Source: Nocardia sp. NBC_00403
GTDB lineage: Bacteria > Actinomycetota > Actinomycetes > Mycobacteriales > Mycobacteriaceae
NCBI RefSeq assembly: GCF_036046055.1
Contig: NZ_CP107939.1
Coordinates: 6,510,001 to 6,574,000 of the forward strand
Direction of reading: 5' to 3'
DNA length: 64,000 nucleotides
The notes below the pieces were generated by a model. That model saw only the letters and a list, made by a program, of their open reading frames with translations. It was not told the DNA's origin and did no database searches. Shown in pieces: positions 37,950 to 46,373 of the stretch. A program made the translations under genes and the position numbers. Positions within the stretch are counted from its first letter, which is position 1, and each line of letters starts with the position of its first letter.

Positions 37950-38534
37950 ATGGCCGCCGACCGGACCGACGAGGTGCTCGACGCCACGGCGCGCTGCCTT
38001 GCGCGCTACGGCGTGCGACGCACCACGATGGACGACATTGCCGGTGAGATGGGTGTGTCGCGGTCGGCGGTCTATCAATACGTGCACAACAAAGAGGACG
38101 CGGTCCGCCGCCTGAGTGCGCGCCTGCATGACCGAGCACTGCGGCGGGCACGGCAGGCCGCGGCCGGGCACGCTCCCGTCGCCGATAGGGTGCACGAAAT
38201 CCTTACGGCCAAGCTCGATCTCGCCACCGGACCATTTGCCGACTCGCCACACGCCGCCGAATTGCTCGATGAGCACACACGATTGAGCGGCGACATCTGC
38301 CGTGGCTTCACCACCGAGCTGCTCACATTGCTCACAGCAGTGTTCGCAGAGTCGGCCGCGCCGAGACCCGACGACGCGGCGCAGATCTGCCTGGCCGTGC
38401 TCGTCGGACTGATCGCCGCGGACCGCACCGAACTGTTGCGCCCCGCCGTCGACGCCGCGGTTTCGGGGCTCGGTGTACCGGCCGGTGGCGAGCTCGCCGC
38501 GACCACTCCGGTCCGATCGCGGGTACGTGGCTAG
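37950..38534 (+). CDS. TetR-family transcriptional regulator
   Basis: A 194-residue regulator. The N-terminal helix-turn-helix is TARCLARYGVRRTTMDDIAG then EMGVSRSAVYQYVHNKEDAV (residues 11-51). The C-terminal effector domain is alpha-helical and unclassified. It starts five bases after the DJ-1/PfpI stop and is the second gene of that unit. It probably represses the pair in response to an electrophile or similar signal (inference). Confidence 0.88.
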   Translation: MAADRTDEVLDATARCLARYGVRRTTMDDIAGEMGVSRSAVYQYVHNKEDAVRRLSARLHDRALRRARQAAAGHAPVADRVHEILTAKLDLATGPFADSPHAAELLDEHTRLSGDICRGFTTELLTLLTAVFAESAAPRPDDAAQICLAVLVGLIAADRTELLRPAVDAAVSGLGVPAGGELAATTPVRSRVRG

Positions 38535-38766
38535 CGAGCCGGTGCGCCTGTGTGCTGGAGCCGATTCACTATCCAGCCCTTTATTTTCCGTGGCGATGCC
38601 TTCCCCACAGTCGCGGACGAGGCGTGGCTGCCGCAGGCACCGCTCGGGCATATCCGGGGCGGTCGAAGTGTTGCTCGCAATGGTGAAATGCGCCATCCGC
38701 GCCTCCCCACCTCACCACGTGCGCGCGACATTCGATGAATCAACGACTTGATCAGGGAGTTACCCT

Positions 38767-39639
38767 ATGACCGCACAGACAAAGTCTCGCCCGGCCGACG
38801 CCTCGGGCACCTTCGCGCTCGGCGGCGACCTGCCGATCAATCGCCTCGGATACGGCGCCATGCAGATCACCGGTCCCGGCGTCTGGGGCGACCCCGACGA
38901 CCCGGCCGAAGCCGTTCGCGTCCTGCGCCGCGCGGTCGAGCTCGGTGTCAACTTCATCGACACCGCGGACTCCTATGGACCGTTCGTCAGCGAGAGCCTC
39001 ATCCGGCTCGCCCTGCATCCCTACGCCGATGACCTGGTGATCGCCACCAAGGGCGGTCTGACGCGGTCGGGCCCTGGCGACTGGCGGCCGGTCGGCAGGC
39101 CCGAATACCTGCGCCAGCAACTGCATTTGAGCCTGCGCCACCTCGGGCTCGAACAGATCGATCTCTACCAGCTGCACCGTATCGATCCGGCCGTCCCGCT
39201 CGCCGATCAGCTCGGGGCGCTCGTCGAACTGCAGCAAGAAGGCAAGATCCGCCACATCGGGGTCTCGGAAGTGACCGTCGAACAGCTGAAGCAAGCTCGG
39301 GAGATCGCCGACATCGTCTCGGTGCAGAACCTCTACAACCTCGCCAATCGCAAGGCCGAAGACGTGCTGGACTACGCGACGGCCGAAAACATCGCCTTCA
39401 TTCCCTGGTTCCCCATCGCAACCGGCGAGCTCGCCCGGCCCGGCGGTCCGCTCGACACCTTCGCCGACGACCACGGCGCGAGCCCGTCCCAGCTGGCGCT
39501 GGCCTGGTTGCTGCGCCGCTCCCCTGTCGTGCTGCCGATCCCCGGCACCTCCAGTGTCGGGCACGTCGAGGAGAACACCTCGGCCGCGACGATCACGCTC
39601 TCCGACGAAGAGTTCGTGGCTCTCACCGACGCAGTCTGA
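38767..39639 (+). CDS. Aldo/keto reductase
   Basis: A 290-residue AKR barrel. The catalytic tetrad is visible as Asp65 (FIDTADSYG), Tyr70, Lys95 (IATKGGL) and His137 (YQLHRIDP). [18 protein letters not shown] at the C-terminus holds the NADPH-phosphate contacts. Length is a little short but within the AKR range. It reduces aldehydes or ketones with NADPH. A 15-base perfect terminator hairpin follows, so it is monocistronic. Confidence 0.92.
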   Translation: MTAQTKSRPADASGTFALGGDLPINRLGYGAMQITGPGVWGDPDDPAEAVRVLRRAVELGVNFIDTADSYGPFVSESLIRLALHPYADDLVIATKGGLTRSGPGDWRPVGRPEYLRQQLHLSLRHLGLEQIDLYQLHRIDPAVPLADQLGALVELQQEGKIRHIGVSEVTVEQLKQAREIADIVSVQNLYNLANRKAEDVLDYATAENIAFIPWFPIATGELARPGGPLDTFADDHGASPSQLALAWLLRRSPVVLPIPGTSSVGHVEENTSAATITLSDEEFVALTDAV

Positions 39640-39645
39640 CCGACG

Positions 39646-39684
39646 TTCGCCGGGGCGGCGGCGACCTGACGCCGCCCCGGCGAA
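39646..39684 (+). terminator. Intrinsic-type hairpin after the aldo/keto reductase
   Basis: A perfect 15-base stem with a 9-base loop: arms TTCGCCGGGGCGGCG and CGCCGCCCCGGCGAA, seven bases after the stop codon, without T-run. Confidence 0.75.
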
Positions 39685-39761
39685 TGGCCGCCCGCCTACT
39701 GCGCGCAGTGCGACCTGCGGTCTACTACCTGGGATCAAATCCGCAGCCACCGGGAGCACGC

Positions 39762-40634
39762 ATGGAAATCGGGTTCAGCACGTTCCTGACCGACGAGGGC
39801 ATCAGCCCGGCCGAGTTCGGCACGAGCGTCGAAGGACGTGGTTTCGCGGCACTGTTCCTGGCCGAGCACACCCACATTCCGGTCGCGCGGCACACGCCCT
39901 ACGGCTCCGGCGAACTGCCGCGCGCATACTTCCGTTCGCTGGACCCCTTCGTTGCACTGTCTGCCATCGCGGCAGTCACCGAACGAGTGCGAATCGGGAC
40001 TGCGATTGCTCTTGTTGCCCAACGTGATCCGATCATCCTGGCCAAAGAGGCGGCCACCCTCGACCGGATCAGCGGCGGCCGATTCGAGCTCGGAGTCGGC
40101 GCCGGGTGGAATCTCGAGGAGATCCGCAACCACGGCACCCGTCCGGGTTCACGGACCCGGCTGCTGCGCGAGCGGGTCCTGGCCATCAAGGAACTCTGGA
40201 CGCGGGAGCAGGCGGAATTCCATGGAGAATTCGTCGATTTCGATCCGGTGTTCCAGTGGCCCAAACCATTACAGCGCCCGCATCCGCCCGTCCTCATCGG
40301 CGGCATGGGCCCCACCGTGCTCCAGCGCGTGGTCGACTACGCCGACGGCTGGATGCCGTTCGTGTCCTCGATCGGTGCCATCGATAGGCTCGCGCACCGC
40401 ATCGCCGAGCTCGATAACCTCACCGCGCACCTGGGTCGCGCACCGAGAATGGTTTCCGTGGTCGTGACCACCGATGTGTCCGCGGACGACGCCGCGCTCG
40501 TCGTGGACCGACTGGCCGAACTCGGTGTGCACCGCGTGATCTTCAACCTCGACGCGCTGCCCACCGCGCAAACCCACGCGCTGCTTGACACCTACGCTGC
40601 TTCCTGCGCGGATCATCTGCGTCCTGCCGAGTAG
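39762..40634 (+). CDS. LLM-class F420-dependent oxidoreductase
   Basis: A 290-residue luciferase-like protein from ATG 39762 (MEIGFSTFLTDEGISPAEFG). Barrel motifs: GFAALFLAEHTHIPVARHTP, RVRIGTAIALVAQRDPIILA, GGRFELGVGAGWNLEEIRNH and PPVLIGGMGPTVLQRVVDYA. The ending VFDRLAEL-like helix and Asp-rich strand are typical of the F420 TIGR03619 type subgroup. Substrate unknown. GGGAGC is eight bases upstream. It shares the barrel fold with the LLM gene at 17443 but is not a close copy. Confidence 0.88.
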   Translation: MEIGFSTFLTDEGISPAEFGTSVEGRGFAALFLAEHTHIPVARHTPYGSGELPRAYFRSLDPFVALSAIAAVTERVRIGTAIALVAQRDPIILAKEAATLDRISGGRFELGVGAGWNLEEIRNHGTRPGSRTRLLRERVLAIKELWTREQAEFHGEFVDFDPVFQWPKPLQRPHPPVLIGGMGPTVLQRVVDYADGWMPFVSSIGAIDRLAHRIAELDNLTAHLGRAPRMVSVVVTTDVSADDAALVVDRLAELGVHRVIFNLDALPTAQTHALLDTYAASCADHLRPAE

Positions 40635-40705
40635 CCCTCCGCGAGGTGAGCGCGACTCACGCATCTGCCGGTCGCGCACCACAATCCGCAGTTAGTGTGG
40701 ACAGC

Positions 40706-41616
40706 ATGCCGGTCACTGTCCTCGTGCCAGATGAGTATGGAGTCGGGATGCTCTCGGAGGTAACCGGCATCCGCCCACTGCGCTTCGAGCCGGGCAGGCC
40801 GCTCCCCGCAGGCGCCGAGCTGGCCGAAGTCCTGGTCCCGGCATTCCTCACCCGGCCGGATTCGATCGATCTCGCCGGTCTGCCGAAACTGCGGCTGGTG
40901 CAGATGCTTACCGCAGGCGCCGACGGCTGGATCGGGCAACTGCCCGACGGTGTGCTGCTGTCGAATGCGCGCGGCGCGCATGGGGCCAGCGTTGCGGAAT
41001 GGGTGCTCGGGGCGTTGCTGACGATCATCGCGAATTCGGCGGATTCGCCGACACCAAGCGTGCGTGCCGATGGAATCACCATCAGACGGATACGTTGGCA
41101 GGCAAACGAGTTCTCGGTATCGGGGCGGGTGATCTCGGCATCGAACTGCGACGCAAACTGGAAGCGTTCGACGCGACGCTCACTCTGGTCGGGGTCAAGG
41201 CCCGCGAAGGTGTGCACGGTGTCGATGAATTGCCGGAATTGCTGGGAGGTTCCGACGTCGTCGTGCTGATGGTTCCGGTGACCGGCAAGACCATCGGACT
41301 GATCGACGCGAAGTTTCTCACTCGAATGGCCGATGACGCGATTCTCGTCAATGTGGCGCGCGGACCGGTCGTAGACACCGAAGCACTACTGTCCGAGCTC
41401 ATCTCGGGCCGGCTCCGAGCTGCCCTCGATGTCACCGATCCCGAACCACTGCCGTCCGACCATCCACTGTGGACCGCACTCGGCATCCTGCTGACACCCC
41501 ACGTCGCAGGCAACAGCCGCGGCAGCACCGAACGCGCCTATGCCGTCGCCACCTGGGAGATCGCACGATTCGCGGCCGGGCAGCAGCCGAAAAATCTTGT
41601 CCACGGCGAGTATTGA
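40706..41616 (+). pseudogene. D-isomer specific 2-hydroxyacid dehydrogenase, single frameshift
   Basis: The first frame (40706 to about 41028) gives VTVLVPDEYGVGMLSEVTGI and LRLVQMLTAGADGWIGQLPD with ASVAEWVLGALLTII. The continuing protein is in the next frame from about 41029: REFGGFADTKRACRWNHHQT, LAGKRVLGIGAGDLGIELRR, VVVLMVPVTGKTIGLID, ILVNVARGPVVDTEALL, PHVAGNSRGS. Inserting one C at about 41029 (ATCATCGCG to ATCATCCGCG) restores a full-length protein of about 303 residues. Catalytic Arg and Glu segments are in the second part. Either a recent pseudogene or a sequence error. Confidence 0.8.
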
Positions 41617-41789
41617 CCGAATAACCCGAAGTTTCGCCGGCATCGACGGCCAACCGCCGATGACGGCAAATCAGTCGGCGAAATCATCGGCGCAGACGAC
41701 GCTCACTCGGCCGTATGGGAAACGTAAAGACCTGCTGTGGGAAGCGTTTTCGGTGTCAGCGAGGTCTAACGTGAAGAAGTCGAACCGCG

Positions 41790-42017
41790 GTGGGGTCGGA
41801 GGTGTTGGTGGCGACGGACGTGATCGGCAAGATCGCACGCGTGACAGCGGCGATCAGGCCGGACCATCTCGGCGAGGTAGTGATCGAGGTGCGGGCGGGG
41901 ACCGAGCGATTCCTGGCGCGCTCTGCTGACGGGGAGACAACCATTCCGAAGCACACGCAGGTTCTTGTTGTCGGGAGCCTGGGCGGGCGAACGGTAGAAG
42001 TCACTCCCTGGAAATGA
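41790..42017 (+). CDS. Small NfeD-like OB-fold protein, partner of flotillin
   Basis: A 75-residue soluble protein from GTG 41790 (GTG 41802 is possible). GKIARVTAAIRPDHLGEVVI, EVRAGTERFLARSADG, TIPKHTQVLVVGSLGGRTVE is a compact beta-barrel pattern like the C-terminal OB domain of NfeD/YuaF proteins, but without their membrane helices. It lies nine bases before the flotillin-like gene, as NfeD proteins do. It may bind the cytoplasmic side of the flotillin assembly. Confidence 0.7.
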   Translation: MGSEVLVATDVIGKIARVTAAIRPDHLGEVVIEVRAGTERFLARSADGETTIPKHTQVLVVGSLGGRTVEVTPWK

Positions 42018-42026
42018 AGGTGCAGA

Positions 42027-43487
42027 ATGGACATCCTCGTTGTGGTCGTCATCGGGATCGCTGTTGTGGTGCTGTTGTTGTCGGCCGGATTGTTCCGGCT
42101 CGCCTGGCGAGTCGCCGAACCCGATGAGGCGCTGATCATTTCCGGATTCCGGGCCGGTGAGGGGCAGGCCTTCGGCGAAAGCATGGGATTTCGAATCGTC
42201 ACCGGACGCGGTTCGCTCGTCGCACCAGGATTGACCAAGGTACGCCGAATCTCGTTGGAGGCACATGAAAGCCAGATCACGGTGCCGTGCGTCAGTCAGC
42301 AGAAGATCAGCCTGGAGCTCGCCGGCGTGGTGGTGTACAAGGTCGGTGACGACTATCGATCCATCGCGAACGCGGCACGCCGGTTCCTGGATCGCCCTGC
42401 GGAGGAACTCGAGACCAAGGTGCAGAACGTCTTCGTCGGCCACCTGCGCGCGATCGCGGGCTCGATGACCGTCGAAGACATGATCAGTGATCAAGACAAG
42501 TTCTCCGAACAAGTACGCGACCGCTGCTCTCAGGAGATGGAATCCTTCGGTCTCGTCATCGACAGCTTCCAGATCCAGTCCATTGCCAGCGGCTCGAATT
42601 ACATCGCCAATCTCGCGGTTCCGCATCAGGCGGCGGTAGAGCAACACGCGCGCATTGCCAGGGCCAACGCCGAACGCGAGGCGATCGAGCAGGAGCAGGC
42701 CGCCCAAGCGAAAATCGCGCTCGCGGTGCGCGACACCCAGATCAAGAAAGCCGGGTATCAGGCGGAAGTCGACAGCGCCAGCCAAGAGGCCGCCCAGCAG
42801 GGACCGCTCGCCCAGGCCACCGCACGGCAGGCCGTCGTGGAGGTCGCGACACGAGTCGCACAGCTCGAAGCGCAGCAGAAGGAACAGCAGCTCCAGGTCG
42901 AAATCCGAAAGCCCGCCGACGCCGAAGCCTATAAGCAGACAACGCTCTCCCAGGCCACCCGCGACGCGCGAATTCTGCAAGCGGAAGCCGATGCCCAGGA
43001 GACTCGGCTGCGCGCGGAAGCCGCTGCGGCGCAGACGAAGATGCAAGCTATGGCCGAAGCGGAATCGATCAAGGTGCGTGCGGCAGCACAAGCCGAGGCG
43101 ACCCGGCTCACGGGCCAAGCCGAAGCCGACGCTATCAAAGCCCGTGGCCTGGCCGAGGCGGACGCGGTGCGCGCCCACATGGCCGCGGAAGCGGCAGGCA
43201 TCCAGCAGCGGGCCGAGGCGATGAGTCAGAATCAGGAAGCCGTCATCGCCCAGCAGATCGCCGAAAAACTCCCCCAGATCGTCGCCGCCGCAGCGGCGCC
43301 CTTCGAGCACGTCGACAACTTCACGGTATTGAACGGTGCGCAAGGGGTGACCTCGGCATTAGCGGAGATCATCCAGCAAGCCGGAGCTCTCACGTCCATC
43401 GCACGCGAATCATTGCTTCCCGCAATGAATCTCAACGGGGTATCCGTCAAGGAAAACGGACAGGTGGATATAGACCTGCCGAAGTAA
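42027..43487 (+). CDS. Flotillin-like SPFH-domain protein
   Basis: A 486-residue protein. An N-terminal membrane anchor (ILVVVVIGIAVVVLLLSAGL) is followed by the SPFH/PHB domain (VAEPDEALIISGF through LVIDSFQIQSIAS), then a long Ala/Glu/Gln-rich coiled coil with EA repeats (AEADAQETRLRAEAAAAQ and similar) and the flotillin end AIVAQQIAEKLPQI-like (VIAQQIAEKLPQIVAAAAA). It should form oligomeric membrane scaffolds. It is downstream of an OB-fold NfeD-like gene, the standard bacterial flotillin pair. Confidence 0.9.
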   Translation: MDILVVVVIGIAVVVLLLSAGLFRLAWRVAEPDEALIISGFRAGEGQAFGESMGFRIVTGRGSLVAPGLTKVRRISLEAHESQITVPCVSQQKISLELAGVVVYKVGDDYRSIANAARRFLDRPAEELETKVQNVFVGHLRAIAGSMTVEDMISDQDKFSEQVRDRCSQEMESFGLVIDSFQIQSIASGSNYIANLAVPHQAAVEQHARIARANAEREAIEQEQAAQAKIALAVRDTQIKKAGYQAEVDSASQEAAQQGPLAQATARQAVVEVATRVAQLEAQQKEQQLQVEIRKPADAEAYKQTTLSQATRDARILQAEADAQETRLRAEAAAAQTKMQAMAEAESIKVRAAAQAEATRLTGQAEADAIKARGLAEADAVRAHMAAEAAGIQQRAEAMSQNQEAVIAQQIAEKLPQIVAAAAAPFEHVDNFTVLNGAQGVTSALAEIIQQAGALTSIARESLLPAMNLNGVSVKENGQVDIDLPK

Positions 43488-43769
43488 GCATCCATGAATC
43501 GGCCCCTGTGCGTCGCCAGGACGCGTGGGACATCGGTCCGCTATCGCGTGTCCCTGATTCCCTGGACTATTTGGCTTGATTCGCTGAATTGCTTCGCCGG
43601 TCTTGGACACGGCACTGAACAGCGCGTACATGGCGTCGACACTCATCAAGCAGCGCGTCGGGGGGTGCCCCCAGATTCAGTGACGCACCTTCCCTGGTCT
43701 GTCGGTGACGTCGTCCCCGCCGATAGCCTCGCTGGCGCGGCTACCCTCGCCGCGCGAAAGGAAGCATAG

Positions 43770-43976
43770 ATGCGTAACCACGTTCGTGCCGGAATGCTCG
43801 CCGGCGCAATCCTGCTGGCCCCCTTGGCTGCCGCCGTACCTGCGTCGGCCATCCCGCTGCAGCCGGCCGAACCGGTCGAGCAGTCGGGTCCGATCGCCAG
43901 CCCTGGCTGCCCCGGCGGCGCCCCGCAATGGGACTGCCTGCTCGAATCGCTGTCAGCGAGCGGTTCCGGAAAGTAG
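43770..43976 (+). CDS. Short secreted protein with two cysteines
   Basis: A 68-residue ORF. The N-terminus is a clear Sec signal peptide (MRNHVRAGMLAGAILLAPLA, cleavage near ASAIPL). The mature part is only about 40 residues, Pro/Ser-rich, with CPGGAPQWDCLLESL. A purine-rich GAAAGGAAGC precedes the ATG by four bases. It ends before a strong hairpin. Small secreted proteins of this form are common in Nocardia; function unknown. Confidence 0.7.
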   Translation: MRNHVRAGMLAGAILLAPLAAAVPASAIPLQPAEPVEQSGPIASPGCPGGAPQWDCLLESLSASGSGK

Positions 43977-43985
43977 GTTTCGAGG

Positions 43986-44021
43986 TCCGTCCTCCCGGAC
44001 ATGGAATCCGGGAGGGACGGA
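43986..44021. terminator. Hairpin after the short secreted protein gene
   Basis: Arms TCCGTCCTCCCGGA and TCCGGGAGGGACGGA pair with one bulged base around loop CATGGAA. It lies between convergent genes and may serve both. Confidence 0.6.
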
Positions 44022-44046
44022 TACGCCGGACGCACCGACCGTAGGG

Positions 44047-44577
44047 TTATTTCTTCCTGGCGCGGTAGGCCGCGACGGCGTTTCGGTTTCCGCACGCGGT
44101 GCTGCAGTAGCGGCGAGATCTGTTGCGGGACAGGTCGAGAACGAGGCCCGCGCACGCACTGTCGGCACAGAGGGACAGTCGGCTCAGCTCGTCGGAGCGA
44201 ATCAGATCGATCATCGCCATCGCGGTCTCGACGGAGATCCGGACGGGCATCGGAGCTTCCGCGGGCACCGCGTGAATGTGGTAGTCGATGTCACCGTGCC
44301 GGACGAGTTGCGGTACCGCTCGATGCTTCGCCAAAGTCTCGTTCACCAGCTGGACTGCCGTATCGCGGTCGCTGGTGAGCATCCGGCGTAGCGGCGCTCG
44401 CAGTGCGCGCACCGCTCCCAGCTCCGCAGCGTCGCCGGTGTGCACGCCGGTATAGACATGTTTGACGAAAAACTCATCGAGCTGGGCGATCTCAGTCAAT
44501 GTGTCCGGCTCCTCCGCCGAGTTCACCAACTCCACCGCGGCAAGCAGCGCCGCTTCGGTGTCATGAGCAAATGTCAT
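44047..44577 (-). CDS. CGNR zinc-finger (ABATE domain) transcriptional regulator
   Basis: A 176-residue protein. The N-terminal helical region (AALLAAVELVNSAEEPDTL...) is the ABATE-type domain, with HIHAVPAEAPMPVRISVETA in the middle. The C-terminal zinc finger reads LCADSACAGLVLDLSRNRSR followed by RYCSTACGNRNAVAAYRA, with four Cys and the CGNR motif (here CGNR intact). These regulators are usually divergent from the transporter they control. Here the EamA gene starts 38 bases away, with an inverted repeat over the start. Confidence 0.9.
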   Translation of the reverse strand: MTFAHDTEAALLAAVELVNSAEEPDTLTEIAQLDEFFVKHVYTGVHTGDAAELGAVRALRAPLRRMLTSDRDTAVQLVNETLAKHRAVPQLVRHGDIDYHIHAVPAEAPMPVRISVETAMAMIDLIRSDELSRLSLCADSACAGLVLDLSRNRSRRYCSTACGNRNAVAAYRARKK

Positions 44578-44607
44578 GTTGACATATTACCAATGCGATT
44601 CTAGCGT
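44571..44607. promoter_or_regulatory. Divergent promoter and operator candidate between CGNR and EamA genes
   Basis: ATGTCA-TGT-TGACAT (44571-44585) is a perfect inverted repeat that covers the CGNR start codon. It overlaps a TTGACA -35 box (44579-44584) followed after 17 bases by TAGCGT (44602-44607), pointing to the EamA ATG at 44616. The EamA transcript would be nearly leaderless. The dyad is well placed for the CGNR protein to control both genes. Confidence 0.55.
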
Positions 44608-44615
44608 CATTACTC

Positions 44616-45563
44616 ATGGCTACGATGACTCATGACAGTGCCGTGCAGCGGCGACTGCGCTCCGGACTGATCTACGCGGTGCTGTCGGCATCGTCGTTCG
44701 GGCTTTCCGGGCCACTGGCACGCGGCTTGATGAACGCGGGCTGGAGTTCGGCGTCCGTGGTGGCCGTCCGGGTGCTCGTGGCCGCTGCCGTGCTCGTGCC
44801 GATCGCCGCGGTGCAGCTGCGCGGCGACTGGCAGCTGTTGCGCCGCAACGCCGCCCTGATCACCGCCTATGGAATGCTCGCCGTTGCCGGCACCCAACTG
44901 GCGTATTTCAACGCGGTCGCCCATATGGAAGTCGGGGTGGCACTGCTCATCGAATACACCGCTCCGATCGCCGTGGTGAGCTGGCTGTGGTTGCGCCATC
45001 GCCAACGCCCCGGCGCGGCGACGGTCGCGGGCGCCGCGCTCGGGACCGCCGGTCTCGTCCTGGTCATCGACCTGCGCTCCGGCCTCACCACCGACTGGGT
45101 CGGCATCGCGTGGGCCCTCGCCGCCATGATCGGGGCCGCGGCCTACTTCATTCTCTCCGCCCACGGCGACGGCACGCTTCCAGGCACCGTCCTCGCCGCG
45201 GGTGGACTCCTCATCGGCGGAGTCGGCCTGCTGGCTGCGGGCGCGATCGGCATCGTCCCCCTGCACGCAACCACGAATCCCGTTGTCTTCCAAGACTTCA
45301 CCATCCCGTGGTGGCCCCCGGTCCTGGCCCTGGGCGTGGTGACCGCCGCCCTCGCCTACGTCTCCGGCATCGCCGCCACCCGCCTCCTCGGCTCCCGACT
45401 GGCGTCCTTCGTCGCTCTCTTCGAAGTCCTCGCCGCCCTCACCTTCGCCTGGGCCCTCCTCGGCGAGGCCCCCCGCCCGATCCAACTCCTCGGCGGCGCA
45501 CTCATCCTCACCGGCGTCGTGGTCGTCCGCCGGGGCGAGCCCACCGGCCCCTCCGACTCCTGA
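44616..45563 (+). CDS. EamA/RhaT-family drug/metabolite exporter
   Basis: A 315-residue inner-membrane protein with ten predicted helices in two EamA repeats. SGLIYAVLSASSFGLSGPLA begins the first; AVAHMEVGVALLIEYTAPIA and the second-half ASFVALFEVLAALTFAWALL with LGGALILTGVVVVR are classic RhtA-like motifs. It exports amino acids, metabolites or drugs. It is divergent from the CGNR regulator and probably under its control. The final helices are followed by recombinase debris. Confidence 0.9.
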   Translation: MATMTHDSAVQRRLRSGLIYAVLSASSFGLSGPLARGLMNAGWSSASVVAVRVLVAAAVLVPIAAVQLRGDWQLLRRNAALITAYGMLAVAGTQLAYFNAVAHMEVGVALLIEYTAPIAVVSWLWLRHRQRPGAATVAGAALGTAGLVLVIDLRSGLTTDWVGIAWALAAMIGAAAYFILSAHGDGTLPGTVLAAGGLLIGGVGLLAAGAIGIVPLHATTNPVVFQDFTIPWWPPVLALGVVTAALAYVSGIAATRLLGSRLASFVALFEVLAALTFAWALLGEAPRPIQLLGGALILTGVVVVRRGEPTGPSDS

Positions 45564-45678
45564 CAGCCGGCGGGCCTCGACGCCCGCCGCAGGTCAGCGT
45601 GGCGCGGCGACCTGGACCTGCCGGCGACGGCATCGCCGGAATCCTCGAGGACCAAAGATTAAGGCGGATAATGCGCTG

Positions 45679-45900
45679 TCATCGGTGGGCGTCGGGGCCG
45701 AGCAGGCTGGCGAGATTGCGCATGGCCTGGAGTGAGGGCTGTAGTAGCGACGCAGGTTCTCGGGTTCGAGGTGGCGGGACTCTGCCATTCGGTCAGGCTC
45801 GCGCCGGTCTCGCCGAGGTGTGTGAGGCCCGAGTGCCGGAGTTCGTGTAGATCCCATCCGGTGCCGGGACGGCGCGTTCGACCTCGACCAAGCCAGCACC
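45679..45900 (-). pseudogene. Tyrosine recombinase (phage integrase) C-terminal remnant
   Basis: Three minus-strand frames must be joined. [20 protein letters not shown] carries H-x-L-R and the H of the active site. [18 protein letters not shown] follows in a second frame, where the R/YY end normally lies near the nucleophile. [18 protein letters not shown] then reaches the stop at 45679. Two frameshifts and a missing N-terminus make it inactive. It borders the DUF4132 cassette on its upstream side. Confidence 0.72.
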
Positions 45901-45983
45901 GCGGCAGCGACGAATTCTTGGAGCAGGCCACTGGTGGGAAACTGTTCTCGAGTTCTGTCAGGGGTCGTGCCTACCCTGTCGTC

Positions 45984-46373
45984 ATGGTGAGTGTGAAGGT
46001 CGTCGACGAAACGTCATCCGGGGGTCGCGACGACGGCTGGATGTTCGAGGTGACCGAGGAGCGGCTGCCACTGCGGGAGATCATCCGGCGGCGGATATTC
46101 CAGGAGGTCGCCGAGCACAACGCCGCCGCGGCAGGCGCTGTCTTTCGTGGTCTGGTACGGCCGGCAGATGCCGAGGTGGTGCGCGGCGGGTTCCGCACGA
46201 CTGGTCGTGTCGATCCGGAACGTCAGTGCGAGGCGGCGTTGCAGGCTTTCGGGCGCAACGGTTTCGTGGTCCTGGTCGGCGATCGACAGATCGAGGAGTT
46301 GGACGAGGTGGTCGCGCTGCCACTGGGTGTGGAAATCACATTCCTGAAGCTCGTCGCATTGGTGGGTGGCTGA
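45984..46373 (+). CDS. Small hypothetical partner of the DUF4132 protein
   Basis: A 129-residue soluble protein from ATG 45984. The N-terminal half reads DDGWMFEVTEERLPLREIIR and RRIFQEVAEHNAAA, then a Gly/Arg loop, then QCEAALQAFGRNGFVVLVGD with RQIEELDEVVAL and the tail VEITFLKLVALVGG. I do not know a named family; my recollection that similar short genes precede DUF4132 genes in other actinobacteria needs a database check. Its TGA is directly followed by the ATG of the DUF4132 gene with no gap, so the two are coupled. Confidence 0.75.
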   Translation: MVSVKVVDETSSGGRDDGWMFEVTEERLPLREIIRRRIFQEVAEHNAAAAGAVFRGLVRPADAEVVRGGFRTTGRVDPERQCEAALQAFGRNGFVVLVGDRQIEELDEVVALPLGVEITFLKLVALVGG

